Below, piece after piece: positions 8,199 through 16,396 of a DNA stretch of 54,396 nt. The position numbers and the translations under genes were made by a program. Within the stretch, counting starts at the first letter, position 1. The number at the start of each line of letters is the position of its first letter. The notes below the pieces were generated by a model that was given only the letters and a program-made list of their open reading frames with translations, was not told the origin of the DNA and ran no database searches. The stretch is from Leptospira sp. (lineage in GTDB: Bacteria; Spirochaetota; Leptospiria; Leptospirales; Leptospiraceae), in the NCBI GenBank assembly GCA_027531445.1, contig JAPZRK010000103.1, positions 1-54,396 of the forward strand. Direction: 5' to 3'.

Positions 8199-9425
8199 AT
8201 GGACTGGAAATATAGAATTCGAAAACCCGAATTGGGTACACCACTCAACTGGGAGATTTACTTTCCACCTGGTCTTGCTACATGGACAACTGAAAACGTC
8301 AAATTATTGTTAGATGAAATTAAACTACCTAACCAGCCATTAGTCAAACTTCGTACATTTACCGAAAAACTAAAGTTAGAAAATGCAAATGCACATCAGA
8401 TCGCCTATTTATATGAATATGCTCATTTCTTAAGGGATATTCGTCTTGTGATCGCAAAAAGTGAAGATTGGCGATCAGCTGGCGGTGACACACAAATTGA
8501 AATGCAAAGAGTCGTTGAGTCCGCGCTTCCCATGGCAAAAAAACTCTTACGAGAAGAAGGTGCGATTAGGGATGGCAAATTGAAAGAAGCGCTTCACGGT
8601 AGCTATTTTGAAACTGAGATCACCGTCACTTTGTCACTCTTTGGAGAATCAGCATACCTGAGAGGTGTGAAGGCAGTCCTTCCAACAAGTGCTCCCGTTC
8701 CAGAAGATCTTGCTCATGCTCTCACGTTACAAACAAAACAACTCTTTGAATGGGATGCCGCTTTACCAACGTTTTATTATTTACCATTTGCAGGTACGGG
8801 TACATTCGGTACGGAATGGGAAATGATCGAAAACAGGACGGCGACTCATTCCTTACCCAAAAAAACAATCTTCCAAGATCTTTCCTTATATCCAGAAAAG
8901 ACAATACAGCACTACCAAAAACTAAAAACACGATCGGAAGAGAAGCCGCATACAAAACAGCTTTGGATTGATACAGATCCAGCCCTACTTAACTATCATA
9001 AGAAAGAGAAAAAAAATTGGGAACCTATCTTTCAAAACGATTGTGACTGGCAGATTGCCACGGGTGACTTTTTTAAAATCAAAGATCCAATTGATTTTGC
9101 AGAATTGGATCTAGACGAAATTGAAAGCTATGGAGTGTTTTTACCCATTAACCCACCATATGGATTTCGAAAAAATGAAAGACCCACTTCGAGTGATACC
9201 ATTTATTCCGACATAGGACCCGTATTAGGTGAATTGGTCCAGAGCTTTCGTAATAAAAAGAAAAATGCTCTCAAACAATTTGTTGGGTTTATCTTATGCC
9301 CAACAGAAGAAAAGTGGTTACTGGTCAGAAACCAATTGAAAGGTTTTTCTCAAAAAACAATTCATGTAACTCACGGTGGAATCGATCTTCGAGTTTTATT
9401 TTTTCAGGCCAAGTTATCTTTTTGA
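8199..9425 (+). CDS. Divergent RlmL/Trm11-like RNA methyltransferase
   Basis: The 408-residue protein resembles the catalytic part of RlmK/L-type rRNA guanine-N2 methyltransferases. Around residues 135-185, FETEITVTLSLFGES, RGVKAV and PEDLAHAL match the strand and linker that precede the SAM domain in that family. LPFAGTGTFGTEWEM is a form of SAM motif I in which the usual Asp-Pro is Leu-Pro. NPPYGFR is the catalytic motif IV. No clear THUMP domain is visible, and the N-terminal about 130 residues match nothing I know. I choose the ATG at 8199 (AAGGA 4-5 bases upstream) rather than a TTG five codons earlier. Substrate RNA is unknown; a DNA or protein-glutamine methyltransferase is less likely given the flanking RlmL-like blocks. 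Confidence 0.68.
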   Translation: MDWKYRIRKPELGTPLNWEIYFPPGLATWTTENVKLLLDEIKLPNQPLVKLRTFTEKLKLENANAHQIAYLYEYAHFLRDIRLVIAKSEDWRSAGGDTQIEMQRVVESALPMAKKLLREEGAIRDGKLKEALHGSYFETEITVTLSLFGESAYLRGVKAVLPTSAPVPEDLAHALTLQTKQLFEWDAALPTFYYLPFAGTGTFGTEWEMIENRTATHSLPKKTIFQDLSLYPEKTIQHYQKLKTRSEEKPHTKQLWIDTDPALLNYHKKEKKNWEPIFQNDCDWQIATGDFFKIKDPIDFAELDLDEIESYGVFLPINPPYGFRKNERPTSSDTIYSDIGPVLGELVQSFRNKKKNALKQFVGFILCPTEEKWLLVRNQLKGFSQKTIHVTHGGIDLRVLFFQAKLSF

Positions 9426-9458
9426 GACACCTAACGAAAAATTGATAGAGATACCACT

Positions 9459-10124
9459 GTGAAGGACGTACAAATTGAAGAAAGTTGGAAACAAGTTTTA
9501 AAATTAGAGTTTGAAAAGCCCTACTTCCAAACTCTAAGAGAATTTGTGAGAAGCGAATACGCTACCGGTCTCATATTTCCTCCAGCGAAAAGAATCTTTT
9601 CAGCATTTGATCATTGTCCGTTTGATAAAGTAAAGGTGGTTATTCTGGGTCAAGATCCATATCACGGAAAAGGACAAGCAAATGGTCTTTGTTTTTCTGT
9701 CGCACCCGGCATACAACTTCCTCCATCATTACAAAACATCTTTAAAGAAATAAATGCTGATCTTGGAAAGCCCATTCCCAAAACGGGTGATTTGACGCGG
9801 TGGGCTGAACAAGGAGTCTTGCTTCTCAATGCAACTCTTACTGTCAGAGAGAATGTAGCAGGCTCACATCAAAACAAAGGTTGGGAGATCTTCACAGACA
9901 GTGTGATTCAAATTTTATCTACACAAAAATCACATCTGGTCTTTCTTTTATGGGGAAGTTTTGCGCAAAAAAAGGGACAAATAATTGACGCTTCCAAGCA
10001 TCTCATTTTGCAATCTCCGCATCCATCACCTTTGTCTGCACATAGAGGTTTTTTTGGAAATCATCATTTTAGCAAAACGAATGACTATCTTTCGTCAAAC
10101 GGGAGTTCTGCCATTGACTGGTAA
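9459..10124 (+). CDS. ung: Uracil-DNA glycosylase, family 1
   Basis: Ung removes uracil from DNA at the start of base-excision repair. The 221-residue protein has the family-1 signature VVILGQDPYHGKGQANGLCFS with the catalytic Asp. It also has LLLNATLTVRE, the HLVFLLWGSFAQKK segment, and the DNA-intercalation loop SPHPSPLSAHRGFFG containing the catalytic His. Length is typical of bacterial Ung. The start is a GTG at 9459 preceded by a weak TAGAG site. The 3' end overlaps the following transporter gene by up to 44 bases in another frame, so the two are probably co-transcribed although functionally unrelated. Confidence 0.96.
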   Translation: MKDVQIEESWKQVLKLEFEKPYFQTLREFVRSEYATGLIFPPAKRIFSAFDHCPFDKVKVVILGQDPYHGKGQANGLCFSVAPGIQLPPSLQNIFKEINADLGKPIPKTGDLTRWAEQGVLLLNATLTVRENVAGSHQNKGWEIFTDSVIQILSTQKSHLVFLLWGSFAQKKGQIIDASKHLILQSPHPSPLSAHRGFFGNHHFSKTNDYLSSNGSSAIDW

Positions 10125-11001
10125 TCCAAAAAAAGGCTATTTCTTTGTATTTTTGACAGGAGTTTTCTTTTCATTTGAAGTGATTGGATTTAAAGAGATC
10201 TTTCGAAAATTTTTACTGTCTCCCGAGCTTGCGGCTTTTTATGGAGTCTCCATTGCTTTTCTGATTGTTACACCCTATTTTCTATTCAATCCGCGACGTA
10301 GATTGTCAGTTACGTTAACGATACAAAAAGATGGTTGGGTATTACTTATCGGAACTTTTTTTAATTCGATCGGTATCCTAATGTATTATTTTGCACTTCG
10401 TATTTCGGATCTTGGGCCTTCAGCTGTCTTAATCAAGATGACAGTGCTTTACAATGTTATCTTAGGTGTTTGGCTTTTGAAAGAACGATTAAAAGCATTT
10501 GAAACAATTGGCATTCTGCTTGCGATTGTTGGAATCGTATTTGTATCCACTCTAAAGGGTCAGATACAGATCTCTTCTGCACTTACAATCCTTGTTTCGG
10601 CATTATTTTTTGCATCTCAGAGTTTTCTAATTAAAAAGTATGTTCCTGAAATCGATGGACTTTCATTTGCTTACCTTCGGCTCTTTTTGCTATCTATCTT
10701 CTTTTTTCTTTACGTTAGCATTACAGGTGCTTGGGTTCCGATTTCAGCATTCGTTGCACTCTCTCTTGGTTTATTTTCTGTTCTAGGTTACTTTTTGGGA
10801 CGAGCCTGTTATTTTGAAGCTCACAATCATTTACCGATTAGCAAATTGAATGCTACACTTCTCTTTGAACCGGTTTTCCTAGTTGCAATTGGAATCGTTT
10901 TTATGGGCGAACAGGTATCAGTTCAGAAAATTTGTGGAACATCATTAATTATTTCCGGTTTGTATCTTTTGATTTTTCACAAACAGAAACCAACCTCATA
11001 A
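10081..11001 (+). CDS. EamA/DMT-family transporter
   Basis: This is a ten-helix permease of about 306 residues with two EamA repeats: LLIGTFFNSIGILMYYFAL plus KMTVLYNVILGVWLLKERLK in the first, and ATLLFEPVFLVAIGIVFMGEQ in the second. The start is uncertain. An ATG at 10081 lies inside ung, and a TTG at 10114 has GGGAG about nine bases upstream; both leave the first helix intact. The much longer upstream extension of this frame lies within ung and is not credible as coding. Cargo is unknown. The two DMT proteins of the window (this one and 7249-8154) flank the methyltransferase and ung but are not close copies. Confidence 0.82.
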   Translation: MTIFRQTGVLPLTGNPKKGYFFVFLTGVFFSFEVIGFKEIFRKFLLSPELAAFYGVSIAFLIVTPYFLFNPRRRLSVTLTIQKDGWVLLIGTFFNSIGILMYYFALRISDLGPSAVLIKMTVLYNVILGVWLLKERLKAFETIGILLAIVGIVFVSTLKGQIQISSALTILVSALFFASQSFLIKKYVPEIDGLSFAYLRLFLLSIFFFLYVSITGAWVPISAFVALSLGLFSVLGYFLGRACYFEAHNHLPISKLNATLLFEPVFLVAIGIVFMGEQVSVQKICGTSLIISGLYLLIFHKQKPTS

Positions 11002-11075
11002 CTTTCGCTTCAAAAGAAGATTTGTTTTTTCTATCCTCATATTTAAGATGTGATTTAGGAGTTTGAATCATTCTA

Positions 11076-12371
11076 ATGAATAATAACGATTGGAAAAGTA
11101 AAGCCGTCAGTGCCGAAGATGCACTCAAACTAGTCAAAAGCGGTGATAAGATTTTTGTACACGGAGCTTCCGCCACTCCCACTCCCCTTCTTGATGCTAT
11201 GGTAAAACGCAAAGATCTAGAAAAAGTTCGTCTCTACCATATTCACCTTACAGGAGATATAAAGTTCGTTGAACCACAGTATGATGGTCAATTTTTTTCT
11301 GTCTCACTTTTTACGGGGAGTGCGATGAGAAAGCCTATCGAAGAAGGTAGAGCTGATTTTATGCCCATTTTTTTATCTGAAATTCCTTCCCTATTTTTGA
11401 AAGGTCATGTTCCTCTAGACGTTGCGTTTTTACAATTATCTCCACCAGATGAACACGGATATTGCACATTAGGTACTTCAATTGATACAGCAAAAGCGGC
11501 CGCAGAATCAGCAAAGATTATCATTGCCGAAATCAATGAACAGATGCCGCGCACACATGGAAATACGGTTGTACCGTTTCGTAAAATCAAAGCTTTCACT
11601 TTGACAAATCGTCCTCTGCACGAGCAGGTGATGGGCGAAGAAACTGATGTTGAAGCAAAGATCGGTCAACTCGTTGCAGATCTAGTAGAAGACGGATCAA
11701 CACTTCAGATGGGTATAGGTGGGATACCTGATGCGGTTCTCACTCGTCTCAAAAACAAACAAGATTTAGGGATTCATTCTGAAATGTTTTCAGATCGTGT
11801 GGTTGATCTTTTTGAAGCTGGTGCCATTACCAATAAAATGAAAAAAGTGCACCAGTACCGCATTGTAACCAGTTTTGCGGCAGGCACGAAGCGCTTGTTT
11901 GATTTCCTTCATGACAATCCGGCGATTGAATTTCATCCTTGCGACAGAACGAATGACACACAATTGATTCGAAAGAACGATAAAGTCGTGGCAATCAATT
12001 CTGCATTAGAAATCGATTTAACAGGTCAGGTCTGTGCCGACTCCATGGGTCACAAAATTTTTTCGGGTATCGGTGGCCAAATGGACTTCATACGTGGCGC
12101 CGCACTTTCTGTTGGTGGAAAGCCCATCATCGCACTCCCTGCTACTGCGGCTAAGGGCAAAGTCTCGCGCATTGCATTGGATTTAAAACCGGGGGCTGGT
12201 GTGGTTACGACTAGAGGTCATGTCCATTGGGTAGTGACTGAATTTGGAGCCGTAAATTTGTTTGGGAAAACACTTCGAGAAAGAGCAGATTTGCTTATCT
12301 CCATTGCCCACCCAGATTTTAGATCAGACCTAAAACAGCAGGTGAATGGACTCAGACACTTTACTCTTTAG
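11076..12371 (+). CDS. Acetyl-CoA hydrolase/transferase-family (Cat1/4-hydroxybutyrate) CoA-transferase
   Basis: The 431-residue protein belongs to the family that moves CoA between acetate, succinate, butyrate or 4-hydroxybutyrate, or hydrolyses acetyl-CoA. The N-terminal domain has VHGASATPTPLLDAM and SPPDEHGYCTLGTS. The C-terminal domain has LQMGIGGIPDAVL, GIHSEMFSD with the Glu that forms the glutamyl-CoA intermediate, and GGQMDFIRGAALS. Near the end come TTRGHVHWVVTEFGAVNL and IAHPDFR. All key residues are present and length is normal. The precise acyl pair cannot be set from sequence alone. It stands alone on the plus strand, and its TAG stop overlaps the stop of the convergent M23 peptidase gene. 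Confidence 0.92.
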   Translation: MNNNDWKSKAVSAEDALKLVKSGDKIFVHGASATPTPLLDAMVKRKDLEKVRLYHIHLTGDIKFVEPQYDGQFFSVSLFTGSAMRKPIEEGRADFMPIFLSEIPSLFLKGHVPLDVAFLQLSPPDEHGYCTLGTSIDTAKAAAESAKIIIAEINEQMPRTHGNTVVPFRKIKAFTLTNRPLHEQVMGEETDVEAKIGQLVADLVEDGSTLQMGIGGIPDAVLTRLKNKQDLGIHSEMFSDRVVDLFEAGAITNKMKKVHQYRIVTSFAAGTKRLFDFLHDNPAIEFHPCDRTNDTQLIRKNDKVVAINSALEIDLTGQVCADSMGHKIFSGIGGQMDFIRGAALSVGGKPIIALPATAAKGKVSRIALDLKPGAGVVTTRGHVHWVVTEFGAVNLFGKTLRERADLLISIAHPDFRSDLKQQVNGLRHFTL

Positions 12372-13249
12372 TTTCGATAAAGTGAGGAAAGTGGCGGCAA
12401 GTTCAATTCTGGCTTTCCATACACCTCGCCTTCGATAAGTTCGACGACTTCTTGTGTATGCGTTCTAAATAATGTGGGGATCGTTTCCTTTGTGATTTCT
12501 ACTGTGGCTCGGTACACTTCAAAGTGTAAATGAGGACCATCACTAAAACCTGTATTGCCAGAATAACCTAACAGTTGTCCTGGCACAACAGTCTGTCCTT
12601 TTTTTACAACAACACCCATATACGAAAGATGTGCATATTGTGCAATGGTACCATCTTTGTGTAGCACCTTGACAAAGTTTGCATAATGTAAGTATTTTGG
12701 ATCGAATCCTCCGTCCGAATACTGATCCTCTATGTCGATTACAATTCCTGCTCTAGCGGCCGTAACTGGACTTCCTTCTGGCATTCCAAAATCTATACAG
12801 TACCGATTCGCTCCAGAATGACTTTTTTTTCCATTATAACCTTGGTTGATTCTGTATTTGAGCCCAGCCTCAAAAGGTAACTCATAAACGGCTCTTTCAT
12901 CATGTTTTGCGTCAAAGTCACCCAATAACCAATTGTAGGTGATTTGGAGTGCCGCTCGTGTTTTTTTATCCTGCAATTCAAATCTTAGAAATTTGACTTC
13001 CGAAGATCCTTTGAGTTTGGAAACAAATGGAAGGGATCGAGAAGGAACGACGTTTTCCATCCGAGCATTCACTTCTAGGGTGATCACAGATTGTGAGGTG
13101 CCGATATCATTTCTAAAGTAAACATCAAAGCCCGTTTCATCTTGAATTGAGATGACACACACTCGTTCAAAAGAACAATGCTCACTTCTTTCACCGATCG
13201 CAAAGACCGACTGAGAGAACATCAAAATTATGAAGAGGATAACTTTCAT
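12368..13249 (-). CDS. Secreted M23-family (LytM/lysostaphin-type) metallopeptidase
   Basis: The 293-residue protein starts at the ATG at 13249, chosen because GGGGAAG lies just upstream and it opens a clean signal peptide (MKVILFIILMFSQSVFA). Two Cys pairs follow shortly after cleavage. The C-terminal peptidase domain has the zinc ligands in order: His and Asp in HSGANRYCIDFG, then HLHFEV with its catalytic and ligand His residues, preceded by YAHLSYMGVVVKKGQTV and GYSGNTG. Such enzymes cut peptidoglycan cross-links or act as scaffolds when ligands are missing; here the ligands look intact. It is expected in the periplasm, acting on cell wall during growth or division. It is divergent from the GST gene. 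Confidence 0.9.
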   Translation of the reverse strand: MKVILFIILMFSQSVFAIGERSEHCSFERVCVISIQDETGFDVYFRNDIGTSQSVITLEVNARMENVVPSRSLPFVSKLKGSSEVKFLRFELQDKKTRAALQITYNWLLGDFDAKHDERAVYELPFEAGLKYRINQGYNGKKSHSGANRYCIDFGMPEGSPVTAARAGIVIDIEDQYSDGGFDPKYLHYANFVKVLHKDGTIAQYAHLSYMGVVVKKGQTVVPGQLLGYSGNTGFSDGPHLHFEVYRATVEITKETIPTLFRTHTQEVVELIEGEVYGKPELNLPPLSSLYRN

Positions 13250-13356
13250 AAAACTTCCCCAAATTATGCACCCTTCTCTTAAAATGAACAAATCATTTTC
13301 TAACAAATTTGAAAAACTTGACTGACATAATCTGACTTACATCTCATTTTTCCAAA

Positions 13357-14094
13357 ATGCAACCGATACTATACGTTTTCCCGATTTCACATTTTTCCGA
13401 AAAAGCAAGGTGGGCTCTAGACCGTGCTAAATTTAGCTACGAATTGAAGGCTCTCGTCCCTGGGGAGCATATAGCGGTTTTAAAAGAAATTGCGACAGAA
13501 ACGTATGTACCAGTCCTACAATTAGAAGGTCAAGTGATACAAGGATCTTCACAAATCCTGAACCATGTCGATATACAAGCATTTGGTGCGCCATCAAATC
13601 AAGAAGAACTGGAAGCGGAAGACAAGATTGACAATCAAATCGGCAGAGGACTTCAAACGATGTTGTATCATTTTATTCTTGGATACCCAGAAATCGTAGG
13701 AAAGCTTTTCCAGCTAGCACCTCCAAAAAAGGCAGACTCCGTCCCACCGCCGGAACGTTTTGATCTCATTTCAGTAATACTTAGAAAACGATATAAAATC
13801 AATCCAAAGAATGTGGAAGCTGTTATGACAAATATGCATCAACTAACGCAGGAGATGCAATCGATCTACAAAGAAAGGAAATTTTTTAATGGAAAGCACT
13901 TTGGACGTGTGGACCTTACGATTGCAAGTCTTATGGGTTCGCTTGTATTTCCAAAGGAGGCTCCTGCTACCGCATGGTTTGAATCGGTTGATATGCCCGA
14001 GGCTTATTATGATTGGCGGAAATCCTTGGGAGTTGAAGATTTATTCGAACATTTACGCGGCTTTTACAAAGAGTTTCGCACCCAATCCAAATAA
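13357..14094 (+). CDS. Glutathione S-transferase-like protein
   Basis: The 245-residue protein has a thioredoxin-fold N-terminal domain (ILYVFPISHFSEKARWALDRAKFSYE). Its Ser at the SHFSEKARW position matches the Ser/Cys-type GST active site. It then has VPVLQLEGQVIQGSSQIL with the conserved cis-Pro and the glutathione-contacting Ser. The C-terminal part, from about residue 90, is helical and less conserved. A biochemical role (detoxification, disulfide chemistry or non-enzymatic) is not determined. It overlaps convergently with cutA by about 31 bases. Confidence 0.8.
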   Translation: MQPILYVFPISHFSEKARWALDRAKFSYELKALVPGEHIAVLKEIATETYVPVLQLEGQVIQGSSQILNHVDIQAFGAPSNQEELEAEDKIDNQIGRGLQTMLYHFILGYPEIVGKLFQLAPPKKADSVPPPERFDLISVILRKRYKINPKNVEAVMTNMHQLTQEMQSIYKERKFFNGKHFGRVDLTIASLMGSLVFPKEAPATAWFESVDMPEAYYDWRKSLGVEDLFEHLRGFYKEFRTQSK

Positions 14095-14390
14095 CTTGGA
14101 TCAACCGAAGCAGACCGATAAGAAATGATGCAAGGTACGTCGTATGAATGGAGGGCTTTGATTCGTTCAAAGAGAGACTGAATCTGCGTATCTTTTGCTT
14201 TTAAAATGAGGAGTGATTCTTTTTCGCGATTTAACTTCCCTTCCCATTTGTAGATACTAGTGATCGCAGGTATGATATTCCCGCAGACGGCTAGATTTTC
14301 TGAGACCACCACGGTAGCAATCTGCTCCGCTTCGGATTCGTTTGCCGTTGTTACGTAAACCATATATAGATCTTCAGTATTTTGATTCAT
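14064..14390 (-). CDS. cutA: CutA1 divalent-cation tolerance protein
   Basis: The 108-residue protein matches the small trimeric CutA1 fold: MVYVTTANESEAEQIATVVV at the N-terminus, LAVCGNIIPAITSIYKWEGK, EKESLLILKAK, and HSYDVPCIISYR near the end. CutA1 is linked to copper/divalent metal tolerance in E. coli, but its molecular function in most bacteria is unknown. Length is typical. Its 3' end overlaps the GST gene convergently, and its start region overlaps the upstream extension of the discoidin-like gene; I take the latter's real start downstream. Confidence 0.93.
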   Translation of the reverse strand: MNQNTEDLYMVYVTTANESEAEQIATVVVSENLAVCGNIIPAITSIYKWEGKLNREKESLLILKAKDTQIQSLFERIKALHSYDVPCIISYRSASVDPSYLDWVRNSL

Positions 14391-14435
14391 CTTTTCTTTC
14401 TTGCTCTCCTAGGCAGGAATTCTATAGTTTTACCT

Positions 14436-15215
14436 ATGATCCAGCGAGTCTTTTTTTTCGGCCTACTTCTTTCTGTCTGTAGCTTGGGAGCTCAGTCTCT
14501 CAACATTCCTTCCATTAGCTCAAGTAGTTTTCAAAGTAATGGCACGGAGAAAAACCCACCCTCATATGCGATGGACGGACGATTGAATTCCAGTTGGGTA
14601 GAGGGTCGTGGCAAAGACGGGATTGGAGAGTCCATAACGATCAATTATAAAAACGATATCGATTTCAGAACCATCGCCATTTATAACGGGTTTGGTGATC
14701 CAAAAAGATGGAGCCAAAACAATCGCATCAAAAGGTTACGACTTTCGACCGATACTGGACTTGAAGAAACGATTAATTTAAAGGACACACTTTCGGCTCA
14801 AAAGATACAGCTAAAATCTGGCATAAATGCGAAATCAATCACACTTACCATACTAGAAGTCTATAAGGGGAAATCTGCAAAATCAACATCTATCGCCGAA
14901 GTGAAGTTACTCGCTACCGAAGAAGGCTCAATTTTGACTCCACCAAAAAATACTTGGGCAATCGGGAAATGGAAAACTCCATCTAACGTTGCAAAAATTA
15001 GCCTTCATAATGATGGAACTTGCGAGATGGGCTACGAAACTGCGAAAATGTTATGCACGTGGACGGAAAAGGGAGACCTCGTTCAAGTACAATTAGAAGA
15101 TGTACTTCCGCTAACAAACACTGACAAATTGGAAATACGGAAATCAAAAAATGGTAAGTCCAACACTTTTGAAATCAATGGGAAATTTGAATTTGTTAAA
15201 AGCGAAGAAGCTTAA
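14436..15215 (+). CDS. Exported discoidin-like (F5/8 type C) domain protein
   Basis: The protein has about 260 residues. The ATG at 14436 opens a signal peptide (MIQRVFFFGLLLSVCSLGAQS); an upstream ATG at 14382 would put the hydrophobic stretch internally. Residues about 35-165 fit a galactose-binding/discoidin-like fold. YAMDGRLNSSWVEGRG is the typical 'DG ... W' entry, followed by ITINYKNDIDFRTIAIYNGFG, the strand that normally carries the ligand-facing loop. The C-terminal about 90 residues contain GKWKTPSNVAKISLHNDGTCEMG, a small beta-rich domain I do not recognise. It is likely periplasmic or surface-exposed and binds a carbohydrate or protein partner. It is convergent with the ATP-grasp gene. 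Confidence 0.68.
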   Translation: MIQRVFFFGLLLSVCSLGAQSLNIPSISSSSFQSNGTEKNPPSYAMDGRLNSSWVEGRGKDGIGESITINYKNDIDFRTIAIYNGFGDPKRWSQNNRIKRLRLSTDTGLEETINLKDTLSAQKIQLKSGINAKSITLTILEVYKGKSAKSTSIAEVKLLATEEGSILTPPKNTWAIGKWKTPSNVAKISLHNDGTCEMGYETAKMLCTWTEKGDLVQVQLEDVLPLTNTDKLEIRKSKNGKSNTFEINGKFEFVKSEEA

Positions 15216-15220
15216 ATAGA

Positions 15221-16387
15221 TCAGGCTAGTGACATCCAGTCTTGGAAAAGACTCGGCAACATTTCATTCGCATTGTATGATCCATCTTTGAGTTGGTAGT
15301 ACAATCCGATGGTTTGAAACGGTTTTCCTTTGCTGTCTGCAGTCGGTGTTACAAAGAAAAAATCAGACCCAAATTCATTTTTTATTTTTTGGAGCCAAGC
15401 TTCTTCATTGAATGCTTTTATTTTGTGCAGAGGTAAAAAGACGATACCTGACTCAACCTCTTTCAAAAGCCTCTTTTTTCTAATTTCATATAATATTCTC
15501 CCCATCGAATAACGGAAATTAATCTCAGAAAAAACTTGTGCATTTACATTTGTGTCTTTTCTAAAGAGAAAGCCGTCCATCGCGGCAGGCCCAATTGGCT
15601 TAACTTCAGAGGATACGTAAACCGCTTTTATCACTTCCAAGCATCGAGGTAAAACATGGGTTAACTGACTCTCTTTGCGTGAGCTCATGGAAATTCCTCG
15701 GAAGCTCCCATCGATATCCACGATCATTTCAGTGGATCCCAAATACAATGGACCATCTTCTCTGAATTCCCAAAGCGTCGAAAAATCAAGAATACGTTCA
15801 GAACCTACCCACTCTTCCGCATAAATGGGGAAACCGAATAGTTTCTTTGCTATCTGTTGCAATTTCCAACCCTGCGATTGGTTTTCGATGATGATATGAT
15901 TCCTTCCTGCAATTCCATACGCTCCCTTTAAAACCAAGGGGAAAGTGGTATCTTCCAAAAATTCGATAAGCTGCTCTTCAGAGCGAAGGAGTTTTGTCCG
16001 AAGCGGGGATAGACCCAGTTCTTCCTTCCACTCTCTTTGGTTTATCTTTGAATTGAGATATTGTGAAATCGCAATTTTGTTTTGATTGGGAATCAGATTC
16101 CCTGAGACCAAATCATGGGCGTCCCCCCACTCTTTTATCTTACAATCACTTGGAATAAACTCTCCTTCGGACCAAGGTAATCCAAAGTCAAATCCTTGTT
16201 CTCGCAATGAAGATAGAAACTTAGGTGAGGCTGGATCTGTCAAATGCACATAGTCGTCAGTTCCAGAAAGTAGCAGGAAAAGTTTTTCGAGTGAAAAACG
16301 CCTCCTCTTTGTTTGGTTGTCAATCACAAAGGGAGGCGGAACAAATCTATATTCAAAAAGAGGATCTAAGGAATATAGAAATGACAA
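15221..16387 (-). CDS. ATP-grasp-fold ligase-like protein, specific role unknown
   Basis: The 388-residue protein shows ATP-grasp features. FPLVLKGAYGIAGRNHIII near residue 150 carries the ATP-contacting Lys and flexible Gly loop. AEEWVGSERILDFS is the adenine-binding strand region, and FSEINFRYSMGRI contains the Glu-x-Asn metal-binding pair. Such enzymes join a carboxylate to an amine or thiol through an acyl-phosphate; substrates are unknown here. The TTG start at 16387 is supported by AAGGA eight bases upstream, lying across the stop of the preceding DegT-family gene, so the two are translationally coupled. The first about 110 residues match no domain I know. The pairing with a lysine-less DegT protein is the notable context. 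Confidence 0.72.
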   Translation of the reverse strand: MSFLYSLDPLFEYRFVPPPFVIDNQTKRRRFSLEKLFLLLSGTDDYVHLTDPASPKFLSSLREQGFDFGLPWSEGEFIPSDCKIKEWGDAHDLVSGNLIPNQNKIAISQYLNSKINQREWKEELGLSPLRTKLLRSEEQLIEFLEDTTFPLVLKGAYGIAGRNHIIIENQSQGWKLQQIAKKLFGFPIYAEEWVGSERILDFSTLWEFREDGPLYLGSTEMIVDIDGSFRGISMSSRKESQLTHVLPRCLEVIKAVYVSSEVKPIGPAAMDGFLFRKDTNVNAQVFSEINFRYSMGRILYEIRKKRLLKEVESGIVFLPLHKIKAFNEEAWLQKIKNEFGSDFFFVTPTADSKGKPFQTIGLYYQLKDGSYNANEMLPSLFQDWMSLA

Positions 16388-16396
16388 AATAAGTCC

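Noticed and set aside
9985..10080. Long upstream extension of the DMT transporter frame inside ung
   Set aside because: Residues there are non-membrane and low-quality; ung occupies the sequence with all its motifs.
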